Assembly: GCF_030409875.1 (NCBI RefSeq)
Contig: NZ_JAUFQR010000003.1
Span: 372,001 to 436,000, forward strand
DNA length: 64,000 bases
DNA from: Chryseobacterium tructae
Lineage (GTDB): Bacteria; Bacteroidota; Bacteroidia; Flavobacteriales; Weeksellaceae
Direction of reading: 5' to 3'
The position numbers and the translations under genes are program-made. Positions 1-9,773 of this stretch are shown one piece after another. Numbering within the stretch: the stretch's first letter is position 1; each line of letters starts with the position of its first letter. The notes below the pieces were generated by a model. It was not told the origin of the DNA. It made no database searches and worked only from the letters and a program-made list of their open reading frames with translations.

Positions 1-476
1 CAGTCCAGGTAATCCTGGGTATAGTTTTCAGGTTGGGTATCTGTATTTTTTCCGATGTTTCCACCGATGATGATTTTTCCTTTGTTGGATTTCAGCTTTT
101 CAATCGCAGCCTGCAACCCATCATTATTGAATCCCATTCTATTGATAATCCCTCCATCTTCAATAAGACGGAACAATCTTTTCTTAGGATTTCCTGCCTG
201 AGCTCTAGGTGTTACTGTTCCAATTTCTACAAATCCGAAACCAAGGTCTCCCAATTCGTTGAACAAAACCGCGTTTTTATCAAAACCGGCAGCCAGTCCT
301 ACAGGATTTTTAAATTTCAATCCAAAAACTTCTCTTTCCAGACGTTTGTCTTCAATAGGTTTTGGGAAAAATAATTGAGTAAGAAATCCAAAATTCTTTA
401 GCATCGAAAAAGTAAAGTGATGCACTTCTTCGGGATCAAATTTGAAAAGAATCGGACGAATGAGCGATTTGTACAT
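1..476 (-). CDS. pyrD: Dihydroorotate dehydrogenase (quinone), 3' part missing
   Basis: The reverse strand from an ATG at 476 reads about 158 residues without a stop and runs off the left edge. The product begins [20 protein letters not shown] and continues with [27 protein letters not shown], and [12 protein letters not shown], the N-terminal FMN/substrate-binding signatures of class 2 dihydroorotate dehydrogenase. This membrane-associated enzyme oxidises dihydroorotate to orotate with quinone in pyrimidine synthesis. The first residues resemble the short amphipathic membrane-docking extension of class 2 enzymes. The catalytic Ser region lies outside the window. No partner gene is next to it; truC upstream on the same strand is more than 200 bases away. 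Confidence 0.93.
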   Translation of the reverse strand, partial: MYKSLIRPILFKFDPEEVHHFTFSMLKNFGFLTQLFFPKPIEDKRLEREVFGLKFKNPVGLAAGFDKNAVLFNELGDLGFGFVEIGTVTPRAQAGNPKKRLFRLIEDGGIINRMGFNNDGLQAAIEKLKSNKGKIIIGGNIGKNTDTQPENYTQDYLD

Positions 477-617
477 TGAAAAAAAGTTTTACAAAATTAC
501 TCATTTTAAAATTAATCGTTGATTAATGTATGATATTTTATCAAAATGTTTTTTATCTATACCATCTATAAGGGATACAATATCTGGCAAGTTGTTTTTT
601 AAAACTATGTGGCTACT

Positions 618-650
618 ATCCTTGTCAAGGTTTTAAACCTTGACAAGGAT
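618..650. repeat. Perfect 16-1-16 intergenic palindrome
   Basis: Two perfect 16-base arms (ATCCTTGTCAAGGTTT and its complement) are separated by one T, and each arm holds the smaller palindrome CCTTG-T-CAAGG. It lies between pyrD and truC, both on the minus strand. No clean T-run follows, so it is not a typical terminator. The same architecture with a different sequence recurs at 1471-1503, and a half copy lies at 31496-31508. Confidence 0.75.
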
Positions 651-691
651 GTTTCCCGAAAATTTTTCCTTTGATACAGAAAGTTTATAAA

Positions 692-1387
692 TTAAGAGTA
701 TGAACTCAAATCGAATTTCAGAATGTCCCCTACTCTTTTAAACTCTTCATCTACCTTAGCATTCAGGATCATTTTTTCGTTGGAAATAGGATGATTGAAA
801 ATCAATTGATGGGCGTGAAGGGTCATTTTGTTGATTCCAAATGTTTGAAGCCACAACTTATTTTGTTTATTGCAGCCATGTTTTCTACATCCTAAAATAG
901 GATGCAAAATATGTTTAAAATGTTTTCTCAACTGATGAAATCTTCCCGTTTCAGGAATAGCTTCTACCAAACAATATCTAGAAGTCTGATGCTTTAAAAA
1001 GGGTAAATCTATTTCAGAAGTCTGCAAACGAGAATAGTAGGTAACTGCATTTTGCTTGACTTCATTTTCATTAACCAAGTCGTAATCAATAGTTTCTTCT
1101 TCTTTCGCCCAGCCTCGCAGAATGGCAATATATTTTTTTTCCACTTCTCTGCTTGCAAAACGGTCACTCATGATTCTAAGCGTATCTTTATCTAAGGTAA
1201 ACAGCAAAACCCCTGAAGTTTTACGGTCTAAACGATGCACAGGATATACTTTTTGCCCAATCTGATTTCTCAATTCCTGAATAGCATAGGTATCTGCTTC
1301 CCCGGCATAAAAGGATTTATGAACCAATAGCCCGCTGGGTTTATTGATGGCAATAATATGCTCGTCACGATAAAGAATTTCTAACAT
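692..1387 (-). CDS. truC: tRNA pseudouridine(65) synthase, TruC type
   Basis: RluA-family pseudouridine synthase of 231 residues. It shows VYPVHRLDRKTSGVLLF, the family signature with the catalytic Asp, then TGRFHQLRKHF and HPILGCRKHG. Length, the N-terminal MLEILYRDEHIIAINKPSG and the absence of an S4 domain fit TruC, which modifies U65 in tRNA, better than the longer RluD-type rRNA enzymes. The ATG at 1387 is preferred over a longer in-frame TTG start at 1429 because a TACTTTTG promoter box lies just 4 bases upstream of that ATG, so the longer form would start upstream of its own promoter. The exact tRNA target is inferred from family resemblance. Confidence 0.88.
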   Translation of the reverse strand: MLEILYRDEHIIAINKPSGLLVHKSFYAGEADTYAIQELRNQIGQKVYPVHRLDRKTSGVLLFTLDKDTLRIMSDRFASREVEKKYIAILRGWAKEEETIDYDLVNENEVKQNAVTYYSRLQTSEIDLPFLKHQTSRYCLVEAIPETGRFHQLRKHFKHILHPILGCRKHGCNKQNKLWLQTFGINKMTLHAHQLIFNHPISNEKMILNAKVDEEFKRVGDILKFDLSSYS

Positions 1388-1391
1388 GGGG

Positions 1392-1399
1392 CAAAAGTA
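1392..1399 (-). promoter_or_regulatory. -7 box of truC, leaderless geometry
   Basis: Read on the minus strand, TACTTTTG is followed by CCCC and then the ATG. Transcription from such a box normally starts a few bases downstream, so the mRNA should have almost no 5' leader. Confidence 0.65.
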
Positions 1400-1470
1400 G
1401 AGATTTTCTACTGATTCTTGTTTAAGCAAGAAACGTTTAAGGTTTAAAGTTTAATGGATAAACCTTATCT

Positions 1471-1503
1471 AAACCTAACAGGTTTTAAAAACCTGTTAGG
1501 TTT
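1471..1503. repeat. Perfect 16-1-16 intergenic palindrome, second copy
   Basis: Arms AAACCTAACAGGTTTT and its exact complement flank a single A. The layout is the same as at 618-650 but the sequence differs, so the two share structure rather than sequence. It lies upstream of truC and just left of the structured element at 1541. Confidence 0.7.
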
Positions 1504-1540
1504 TGTAAGTATATAGAGTAGAAACTAAAACGTTCACTGA

Positions 1541-1634
1541 TCTAGCCCTGATTGCAACGGCATCCTTTTTTGTTGCGGCCGGAGCGAAGCGGAGGCCGTA
1601 ACAAAAAGATACAGTGGAAAGCAGGTTCCCGGCT
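1541..1634 (+). ncRNA. Structured intergenic element, possibly Flavo-1-like RNA
   Basis: A segment starting TAGCCCTGATTGCAACGG and ending with GTGGAAAGCAGG encloses a strong hairpin: TTTTTGTTGCGGCC pairs with GGCCGTAACAAAAA with one G-U pair. I know this outer frame (AGCCCTGAT...GGCATCC...AAAGATA...GGAAAGCAGG) as a recurrent intergenic sequence of flavobacteria, and it may be the Rfam Flavo-1 motif, but I cannot confirm that without a covariance search. The strand is assigned from the orientation of the frame. It lies upstream of the small gene at 1707 but is separated from it by about 70 bases. Confidence 0.45.
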
Positions 1635-1706
1635 CATTATACCTAATCATTATCCTTCGAATATTTTTTTTATATTAGTATCAGGTATAACTTTAAGTAA
1701 AAAACA

Positions 1707-1907
1707 ATGACAGATTATTTTGGTTTCTTTGTAAAATTGACTGTGATTTCTGTCATTATTGCAGTCGCCACAATTATTTTCGTACCCTTTAAAAAGTATA
1801 AAATAGCAAAGATATTATTGTTAATTTTTGCCGGTATTTTATTTATCATCGGTGCAGGAGGATGCTTTTTAATGACCGTATCTAATGTGGGATCTTACAG
1901 ATATTAA
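1707..1907 (+). CDS. Small two-helix membrane protein, unknown function
   Basis: 66 residues with two hydrophobic segments (about residues 7-27 and 34-57) separated by a short basic loop PFKKYKIAK; a small inner-membrane hairpin protein is the simplest reading. The tail SNVGSYRY is polar. I do not recognise a family. It stands alone between the structured element and glyS, which has its own promoter box, so no function follows from the neighbourhood. The ATG is followed by codons like those of the neighbouring genes. Confidence 0.6.
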   Translation: MTDYFGFFVKLTVISVIIAVATIIFVPFKKYKIAKILLLIFAGILFIIGAGGCFLMTVSNVGSYRY

Positions 1908-1928
1908 TATTTTCCCAATAAAAAACAT

Positions 1929-1936
1929 TATTTTTG
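1929..1936 (+). promoter_or_regulatory. -7 box of glyS
   Basis: TATTTTTG lies 19 bases upstream of the glyS ATG at 1956. Confidence 0.55.
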
Positions 1937-1955
1937 CACATCAGACGTAAAAATT

Positions 1956-3496
1956 ATGGCAAAGCAAGAAGATGTTTTCAAGAAAGTAATTTCTCACGCT
2001 AAAGAATATGGGTTTATTTTCCCTTCAAGTGAGATCTATGATGGTTTATCCGCTGTTTATGATTATGGACAGAACGGGGCTGAACTTAAAAATAATATCA
2101 AACAATACTGGTGGAAAGCTATGGTACAGCTTAACGAAAATATTGTGGGTATTGATTCAGCGATCCTTATGCACCCAACGACATGGAAAGCATCAGGCCA
2201 CGTAGACGCTTTCAACGATCCATTGATTGATAACAAAGATTCTAAGAAACGTTTCAGAGCAGACGTTTGGTAGAAGACTATTGTGCTAAAATTGAAGATA
2301 AAGAGAATAAAGAAATTGAAAAAGCAGCGAAGAGATTCGGAGAGGCTTTCGATAAAGATCAATTTGTAGCTACTAATCCAAAAATTCTGGAATACAGAGC
2401 GAAGAGAGAGGCTATTCTTTCGAGATTGGCCAAATCTTTAGAAAATGAAGACCTTGCTGATGTAAAAGCTTTGATTGAAGAGCTTGAAATTGCTGATCCT
2501 GATACCGGTTCTAAAAACTGGACGGACGTAAGACAGTTTAACTTAATGTTTGGAACTAAGCTTGGAGCTTCTGCAGATAGTGCTATGGATCTTTACTTAA
2601 GACCTGAAACGGCTCAGGGTATTTTTGTAAATTACCTAAACGTTCAGAAAACTTCACGCCATAGACTTCCTTTCGGTATCGCACAAATTGGTAAAGCGTT
2701 CAGAAACGAGATTGTTGCAAGACAGTTTATCTTCAGAATGCGTGAATTCGAACAAATGGAAATGCAATTCTTTGTGGCTCCGGGTACTGAACTTGAATTC
2801 TACGAACAGTGGAAACAAAAACGTCTGAACTGGCACTTAGCTTTAGGATTAGGAAATGATAATTACAGGTTCCATGATCATGAGAAATTAGCCCACTATG
2901 CGAATGCAGCAGCTGATATCGAATTCAATTTCCCATTCGGTTTCAAAGAATTGGAAGGAATTCACTCAAGAACTGATTTTGACCTTAAGGCACACGAAAA
3001 ATTCTCCGGAAGAAAGCTTCAGTTCTTCGATCCTGAAAGAAATGAAAACTATGTTCCTTATGTAGTAGAAACTTCTGTAGGTTTAGACAGGTTATTCCTT
3101 TCTATCTTCTCACATTGCTTAAAAGACGAAGTGTTGGAAGATGGTTCAGAAAGAACCGTTTTATCTTTACCTCCGGCATTAGCTCCAATTAAAGCAGCTA
3201 TTCTTCCATTGATGAAGAAAGATGGTTTAGCTGAGTATGCAGAGAATATCTTCAACGACCTGAAGTACGATTTCAACTTATTCTACGAAGAGAAAGATGC
3301 GATCGGAAAACGTTACAGAAGACAAGATGCAATTGGTACTCCTTACTGTATTACGGTAGATCACGACTCATTAACGGATCATACGGTAACCATCAGAGAC
3401 AGAGATACAATGCAACAGGAAAGAGTTCCGGTTTCAGAATTAAGAAGAATCATTGATGAGAAGACCAACTTCAGAAATCTACTTTCTAAAATATAA
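1956..3496 (+). CDS. glyS: Glycine--tRNA ligase, frameshifted in this sequence
   Basis: Single-chain (dimeric) class II glycyl-tRNA synthetase, 513 residues once repaired. It charges tRNA-Gly in the cytoplasm. Motifs in order: [19 protein letters not shown] near the N terminus, [13 protein letters not shown], the motif 2 region [18 protein letters not shown], and motif 3 [16 protein letters not shown], followed by an anticodon-binding domain with [12 protein letters not shown]. The frame breaks after RFRADV at about 2266: the sequence reads GACGTTTGGTAG where one more T gives GACGTTTTGGTAGAA (DVLVED). An essential gene with a one-base loss in a T run points to a sequence error. A rho-independent terminator follows at 3501. 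Confidence 0.95.
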
Positions 3497-3500
3497 TGTA

Positions 3501-3530
3501 AAAGCCTTGATGAAGTCAAGGCTTTTTTAT
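3501..3530 (+). terminator. Terminator of glyS
   Basis: AAGCCTTGA and TCAAGGCTT form a stem around TGAAG, followed by a T-rich tail. Confidence 0.85.
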
Positions 3531-3587
3531 TTTTATACGATCTATCTTATTTCATTTTATATTATGTGTTTCTGTCTAAAATTATTT

Positions 3588-3595
3588 TAAATTTG
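3588..3595 (+). promoter_or_regulatory. -7 box of the serine hydrolase gene
   Basis: TAAATTTG lies 21 bases before the ATG at 3617 and downstream of a possible GTG start at 3566, which rules out the GTG. Confidence 0.55.
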
Positions 3596-3616
3596 TTAAA
3601 GACCGAATACCAAAAA

Positions 3617-4750
3617 ATGAGAATACTAAAGTATATGATAGGTGGGGCAGCAGCCGGAGCCGCAGCAGCTTACCTTTTAGGATATGATTATTTATTCAGT
3701 GGCATTTCCAAGACTTATCTTAAAGGAAAGTCAAGTGCCTTTATTGATGATGGAAACCTGTTCCCCAGCAATCCTATTATTACAGAGTCTCCAAAGCGGT
3801 GGAAAGAAGATCCCGAATACAATACAAAAGAACTACCTAAAATTTTAGTTGACGATTTAAAACATTCCAAAACAGCCGCATTTGTAGTCATTAGGAATGG
3901 CAAAATCCTTCACGAACAATACTGGAATGGATATAATCAGCTTTCACAAACCAATTCCTTTTCTATGGCAAAGGCTGTTACGGTGATGCTTTTGGGAAAG
4001 GCTCTGGAAGAAGGACTCATTAGTACTATGGATGAAAAGCTATCTGATTTTTATACTGAGTTTAAAGAGAAAACTTTTGGAAATGAAGTGACTCTTAAAA
4101 ACCTGGCTCAAATGGAATCGGGGCTCGACTGGGATGAAAACTATAATAATCCATTCCTTCCCAATGCCAAAGCCTATTATGGAAAAAGCCTTGTAAAAGC
4201 TGTATTCTCAAGAAAATTTAAAGAAAAGCCAGGAACAAGATTTGAATACCAAAGCGGCTCAACGCAGCTACTTGGTTTCGCTCTAAAAAAAGCGTTGAAG
4301 AAACCATTAGCCACTTATCTTTCTGAAAAATTCTGGATTCCACTGGGAATGGAACAGGATGCAAAATGGAGCACAGATGATCATGGAATAGAAAAAACCT
4401 ATTGCTGTATTCATTCTAATGCAAGAGACTTTGCCAAACTTGGTCAGTTATTTCTGAATGATGGTAAATTTGGGAACCAACAGATTCTTAATACAGATTT
4501 TATTGAACAGATGAGAACTTCTACAGAAAAGTCTGAAAAGATTTATGGAATGGGGCTTTGGATCAATAACGACAATCCTATTAAACATTACTATTTCCTA
4601 GGACTTCAGGGACAATATATCATTATGGTTCCGGAGCATAATATGGTCATTGTAAAGACCGGAAGCTACGCCAATAATCCTAAAAATGACAGAGGAAGAC
4701 CTGATCAGGTGAAGTTTCTTGTGAACGAAGTTGTACAGTTGTTTCAATAA
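3617..4750 (+). CDS. Beta-lactamase-fold serine hydrolase, membrane-anchored
   Basis: 377 residues. An N-terminal hydrophobic, Gly/Ala-rich segment (GGAAAGAAAAYLLG) should anchor or export it. The class C beta-lactamase/DD-peptidase fold is shown by the nucleophile motif S116-M-A-K119 in NSFSMAKAVT and by Y211-Q-S in FEYQSGSTQ; PIKHYYFLGLQGQY may cover the third motif but lacks an obvious KTG. The family includes esterases, D-aminopeptidases and penicillin-recognising proteins, so the substrate is open. The start was chosen from the promoter at 3588. The next gene starts 5 bases after its stop, suggesting a two-gene unit. Confidence 0.8.
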   Translation: MRILKYMIGGAAAGAAAAYLLGYDYLFSGISKTYLKGKSSAFIDDGNLFPSNPIITESPKRWKEDPEYNTKELPKILVDDLKHSKTAAFVVIRNGKILHEQYWNGYNQLSQTNSFSMAKAVTVMLLGKALEEGLISTMDEKLSDFYTEFKEKTFGNEVTLKNLAQMESGLDWDENYNNPFLPNAKAYYGKSLVKAVFSRKFKEKPGTRFEYQSGSTQLLGFALKKALKKPLATYLSEKFWIPLGMEQDAKWSTDDHGIEKTYCCIHSNARDFAKLGQLFLNDGKFGNQQILNTDFIEQMRTSTEKSEKIYGMGLWINNDNPIKHYYFLGLQGQYIIMVPEHNMVIVKTGSYANNPKNDRGRPDQVKFLVNEVVQLFQ

Positions 4751-4755
4751 AAAGT

Positions 4756-5367
4756 ATGGAAAAATACAGTTCAAAAATAGACACTTATATCGAAAAGTCT
4801 CAGGATTTTGCAAAGCCAATTCTGAACTATATCCGCGAAACGGTTCATGAATACTGTCCTGACGCAGAAGAAACCATGAAGTGGAGTTTTCCACATTTTA
4901 TCTACAAGGGTAAAAATCTCTGTGCTATGGCTTCCTTCAAGCAACACTGTACGTTTGGATTCTGGCTGGAAAAGGAAATGAAGACCATGCAGGAAATCAC
5001 ACAGGATATTGAGAAGAACTCCATGTTCAGCCTGGGAAAGATTACTAAATTGGAAGATCTTCCCTCAAAACCTCAGCTGAAAAAGGCTATTAAAGAAGCT
5101 ATGGAGCTCACAGACATGGGTGTTACCATGAAAAAAGCAGCTCCCTCCAAAACAGAAATAGAAACTCCTGATTATTTTTTATCTGCATTACAGGCACAGC
5201 CAAAAGCATTAGAAGTTTTTGAACAAACATCACCATCATTCAGAAAAGAATACATCACATGGATTACAGAAGCCAAGACAGAAGCTACCAGAAATAAAAG
5301 AATGGAACAGGCTTTGGAATGGATTGGAGAAGGCAAAGGAAGGAACTGGAAGTATGAAAGAAAATGA
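4756..5367 (+). CDS. DUF1801 / YdeI-OmdA-like protein
   Basis: 203 residues. Residues about 20-120 (PILNYIRETVHEYCPDAEETMKW, then FPHFIYKGKNLCAM) match the DUF1801 fold, and the C-terminal part (YFLSALQAQPKALEVFEQTS, EYITWITEAKTEATRNKRM) is the YdeI/OmpD-associated helical domain. Such proteins have been linked to bacteriocin protection by name only; a biochemical role is not established. There is no signal peptide, so it is likely cytoplasmic. It sits 5 bases downstream of the serine hydrolase gene and is followed by a terminator, so the two are probably co-transcribed. Confidence 0.75.
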   Translation: MEKYSSKIDTYIEKSQDFAKPILNYIRETVHEYCPDAEETMKWSFPHFIYKGKNLCAMASFKQHCTFGFWLEKEMKTMQEITQDIEKNSMFSLGKITKLEDLPSKPQLKKAIKEAMELTDMGVTMKKAAPSKTEIETPDYFLSALQAQPKALEVFEQTSPSFRKEYITWITEAKTEATRNKRMEQALEWIGEGKGRNWKYERK

Positions 5368-5416
5368 CCTAAATTATTCTTTAATCCACCATTAAAACAT
5401 TACCAATTATAGAAAA

Positions 5417-5444
5417 TTAAAGCCCCAAAATTGGGGCTTTATTA
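5417..5444 (+). terminator. Terminator
   Basis: AAAGCCCC-AAAA-TTGGGGCTTT hairpin with a short T tail, after the DUF1801 gene. It could also serve the converging gene on the minus strand. Confidence 0.75.
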
Positions 5445-5485
5445 GTTATGATATAATAACATCATGAAACATTTAAAAGAAAGTA

Positions 5486-8400
5486 TCATTCATGATCAGG
5501 CATATATCTTTCATTACAAAAACTGATACATTCATTGGATATAGAGGATGGATCATTTCCAATAATTAATATTTCAAAAATCATTTTCCCATCATCTGTA
5601 TATTGCAATGTAGGATCATCTAAATTGTTAAAAATTATCAAAAGGTATCTGGAAAGATAAAATAACAGTATCATAAGGGGTTACGTTACTAAATGGTTTT
5701 TCCCAAGAAGCATAAATATCTCCATTGTTATATATGGTTAGCGACCAATTGCTACCTCTATAAGACTTAAAAGTTTTAGGTCTACATATCCCATTAATTT
5801 TTCCTACCTTTTGACGAGTCTGTCCAATAGCTCCCCAATTATGACCTTTGGTATTAAAGCATATAGTTCCTGCGTAACTAGCATAATTATTATTATAAAC
5901 TTTATTGAAAGCAGTAGATGCATTATCATAAAAATTCATATCTGTTGAAATAGTACAATCAAAAGGTTTGTTGGTACAGACTCCATAAGTATCTGCAGCT
6001 TTTTGCCCCCAGTCATTAACATCTTTCTCAGCCAATTGTTCAACCTCACCCTGTTTGAAAGAAATATAACTTCCTTGTGGAACGATATAGTTATAAGGAG
6101 TGGTATCCTGATAAATATTACAGTTATTCCCTATGAATGTCTTACTTTTCTCTGTACTGAAGTATTTCAAGGATTCTTTATAATTATAATTATATTCTTT
6201 GAGAATATTTTTATTCTCATCAATAATTCGGAAAGGTCTGGCCAAAGTATCATACTCATAAGATTCTTTCATTCCGGAAGGCTGAATAATGGTCTTTATA
6301 CCAATCAACGGGTCATAAGCATACCCTGTAATTGTAACATCTTTAAATGCTGGATTATTTTTAAATTCATTCAGAGCAGAAGCAAAGCTTTCTTCAGAGT
6401 AAACATCTTTATCCAGGTTTGATTTTTTCACAATGTCCAATTGAAGATAAGAGTCCACAGAGTTGGGATCCAGGTTAAATGCTTCCATTACCTGGCTATA
6501 GGTAGCACCCACAACTTCAACAATAGGTAACGTTTGATGATAACCATACAATACCGTTGTTGGAATGCTATTACTACCTTTAGACTGTAAAAGATTCCCT
6601 GCCTTATCATAAAGCTCATAACTCATTTTATCTTCAACTTCCGCTGATGAAGGATTATCGGAAGAAAAATTAGAATTCAGAAATGATTTACGGGTCTTTC
6701 CAGTTTTCAAGAAATTACTTGAAGAACCATTCTTTACATATTGATATTCTAAAAGGCTTGTTTTTCCTTTAGTATTCGTTTCCATTTCTATGACAGGATT
6801 CACCAGATAATTATCTGCCATATATTTATAAATAGAAAATTTACCTCCAACCAAATCATTATCTGCCGGACAATTCCCCGAAGGGCAATTATTTCTTATC
6901 AAATCATGGGCATACAATAATTTGGAAATCTTTTTTTCTCCATTAGCAGATGTGTTCGTTGTAACATCCCATGGGGCAGGAAGGTATTCTGTGGTTTCTA
7001 TAGCATAAGGATGCCAGTATTTACTCAAAGTATTATACTTGATATATTTTTTTGATTCTAAAAAACTAGGTGAACTAGGATTAATCAGTTCTATTGTCCT
7101 TACAGAAGATGGTAAATAAGGAATAACCGGCTGGTATTGATAAAATCCATAATAGTCACGTTGTCCACTATAGGCTCGCCAAATACGGTTGTCTGACTCA
7201 ATATAAAATCTATCATCACTAATTCTACAATCATTACAATTTTCTGAGTATTGTTTTATAGGATTGGCATTATTCAAAAAATTAGTATACTTAATATATT
7301 GAGTAAAAACAGGAACATTATTAGCATCATAGCTCACCTTTTTATAAAGCTTTCCTCTCTCATGATTTTTATTTACCATCATTGGGATCCAAGCTTTATA
7401 AATATCTGTAAGTGTATTGTAATATACCTTAGTGGCTATTGAATCCGGGTTAGTAATGATATCTGTAAAATAATACTCATTTTTTTCCTTTCCTTCAATT
7501 TCTTCTGTAACCTTACTATATCTAATTTGAGAATCATATCTTCCCCTATTCCCAGTAGTTGTATACACCACATTATCCTGCAACCATCCACCACTTGTCG
7601 AGTAATTAGAACTAATTGCATTAAACGTTGAGATTCCAGACGATTTGCCATCATCGTTTTTATATGAATACTTAGTTATTTGTGGTTGTGCATTAGTATT
7701 ATCAAAAGTTGTTATTTTCTTTATCCTGCTACCAGCCTTTCTTTCCACATTTCTCAAAATATTCTCGGAATTATAGTTCCTATAAATAAAGTCATTACTT
7801 TTTGAGATATCTCCATCTTCATACTCAAATTCCTTTCTCCCTCCAGCAGGATATCGAATACTGGTAACTCCCCCCCAGCCATATTCAAAACCATACTCTT
7901 CACCATTATTGGTTATAAATACAGGATTTAGTGATCTTTTATTATAATTAAATTCTACATTTCTGATTACTTTATTGTTTTTATCTTTCAGGAGTAACTT
8001 TTTAATCCTTCCTACCGTCTGATATGAATTGGGGTTCTGCTGTCTTTCATGGAAGTACTTTAGTGCGTCGTAATCAATTCTATCATGAAAAAGGGACAAT
8101 GTTCCATAGTCCGAAATCTTTATAGAATCCAGTATGGCTAATTTCTGAAAAATTTCAGTAGTAGATCTATCAGCAAAAATTGGTTGATGGCCAGCAACAT
8201 TTGTTGACATACTATTAAACTCTCCTGACAAATCCATATCCATATACAGGTTATTACTTTTTAATATATTTACATCTGGCATTACTGTTGGATAATCTGC
8301 ATTTATATATTCTAATCCGTTAGTAAATGGATCTAAGATAGACTTATTACCATTAGCATAAATGCTTCCAGAACTCTTCCATTAGAAAGCTTTACTTTTT

Positions 8401-9154
8401 TAAGATAAAATGCTGAAATATAATTTACACGTTTATTAGCATAATAGTCCTCCATTTGAGTATAAGATCCATTATCATACGAGTAAGAGTAAGTGTGATT
8501 GGTTTTTCCATAATACACATCCGTTGAGTTAAAATCCCCTCCGAAATAATATTCATTTCCTTTATCATCTTTTATAAGTATTTCAGGAAACTCCATAAGG
8601 GGTTCTGTAGCATTAAAGCATTTTTTGCCGTTATATGCTACTTGAAAATTTCCATTTTCGGAATACACTAAAAATTTCCCTGTATTATCATAAACAAAAT
8701 ACCCATTATATCCTAAAAAGTCAAAATAGAAAGTATTAGGCTCATAAGCATCTTGTATATTAACATTAGGATTATCTAAAATTTCCTTTTTTGATAGTAG
8801 AATTTTTGGATCTTTAACTAAACAATTATAAGCAGTAGATGCTACAGATCCTTCTTGTATAGACTTGTATGCTGGAGAATGAAGCGAACCTGGGCTTTTA
8901 TAGGCTATTGTGATTTTACCAAACACATTTAATCTCCAATACCCCCCTTCATAATCATAACTACCATTTAAAGATGTTTCCCCTACATTGATATTATACA
9001 TAGGTATAGATAAATTAACAGTACCTGTATTATAGTTATTTGATGCATTGGTTTTTCTTCCAATAAGGTAATCTTCAAATACTTTACCCTGCCCTTTAGA
9101 AAATTGACAAATCATCAATAAGACAATAAGCAATTGTATTTCAAATCTCTTCAT
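5486..9154 (-). CDS. Large secreted YD-repeat protein with DUF5977 domain, two frame breaks
   Basis: Begins with a signal peptide (MKRFEIQLLIVLLMICQFSKGQ) and runs about 1220 residues. The N-terminal half carries aromatic YD-like strands; RHS-like pieces such as YEYDTLARPFRIIDENKN lie near residue 930 and are followed by a DUF5977-like segment (NYIVPQGSYISFKQGEVEQLAEKDVNDWGQKAADTYGVC). Such proteins are probably exported and surface-exposed; function is unknown. One frame break at about 8357 is repaired by one T (EAFYANGN). A second probably lies at 5631-5636: the current stop follows FQIPFDNF, but removing one T from a five-T run continues as NNLDDPTLQYTDDGKM to a stop at 5486. With both changes the length is a whole number of codons. 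The second repair is less certain than the first. Confidence 0.7.
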
Positions 9155-9157
9155 TAA

Positions 9158-9465
9158 TTATTTTTTAATCAGCTTTGCATTCGCTGTTTTATTATTATCA
9201 GTTTTTATTATCAGATCAAACCCAATCTCCACCTATTTGAATGACTGCTCTCACCTTTTTACCAGGTGAAAGTCGTAACCGTTGTTTTGTTTATTTCCTG
9301 AAGCATAGGGCTTCCTGTGATAAGGTATTGCTGATCAATTGTAGTGGTAACCTGACTTAGAAAATCCTGAGTAGAGGATCCGATGTCTTTTTGCCAAACC
9401 ATTTCCTGAGCAGACATACCTAAAACTGTGCATAATGAATATGCACTGAGATAAAGTTTCTTCAT
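9158..9465 (-). pseudogene. Remnant of a T9SS cargo gene (both ends kept, middle lost)
   Basis: From 9465 the minus strand encodes a signal peptide (MKKLYLSAYSLCTVLGMSAQ) and WQKDIGSSTQDFLSQVTTT, DQQYLITGS, the start of a secreted repeat protein family of this group. A shift then leads to KQNNGYDFHLVK in another frame, and after about 30 bases a third frame gives VEIGFDLIIKTDNNKTANA plus KLIKK and a stop at 9158, the typical end of a type A T9SS sorting domain. A full-length cargo gene seems to have lost its interior. The stop of the remnant is 3 bases from the start of the YD-repeat gene, which is therefore probably transcribed from the remnant's promoter at 9503. Confidence 0.7.
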
Positions 9466-9773
9466 TCCCGTGTTGTTTTCGAGTTATTATTAAAAATGGC
9501 TGCAAAAGTATTCTTTTTATTTCTCGATAAAAAGATTTATCAGGAAGGATGCGGGTGAGTTTTATCACGTTTCTTATCTTCTAAAATCACAGCTATAAAA
9601 AACGTGTAATCATGTAATGCGGCTTAATTAAAAAGCAAAAAAAACTCACAATCTCTTTTGGAAATATATGAAACTGAAATAAAGCAAGTTATATTTTAAA
9701 AAAAATTACATACTTAGAGTATTCGATTCATTAAAACCGGAGTAATTGAGAGCAGAAAACAAAATAGGGAAAT
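9466..9773. other. Intergenic region with one promoter box
   Basis: On the minus strand TACTTTTG at 9510-9503 is a -7 box that should drive the T9SS remnant and the YD-repeat gene. I see no RNA gene or convincing small ORF in the rest, which separates this unit from the end of umuC. Confidence 0.5.

Noticed and set aside
33..374. A 113-codon plus-strand ORF at the left edge
   Set aside because: The opposite strand encodes a clear pyrD; the plus frame is its shadow.
3566..3616. Longer serine hydrolase from GTG at 3566
   Set aside because: The promoter box lies at 3588, downstream of that codon.
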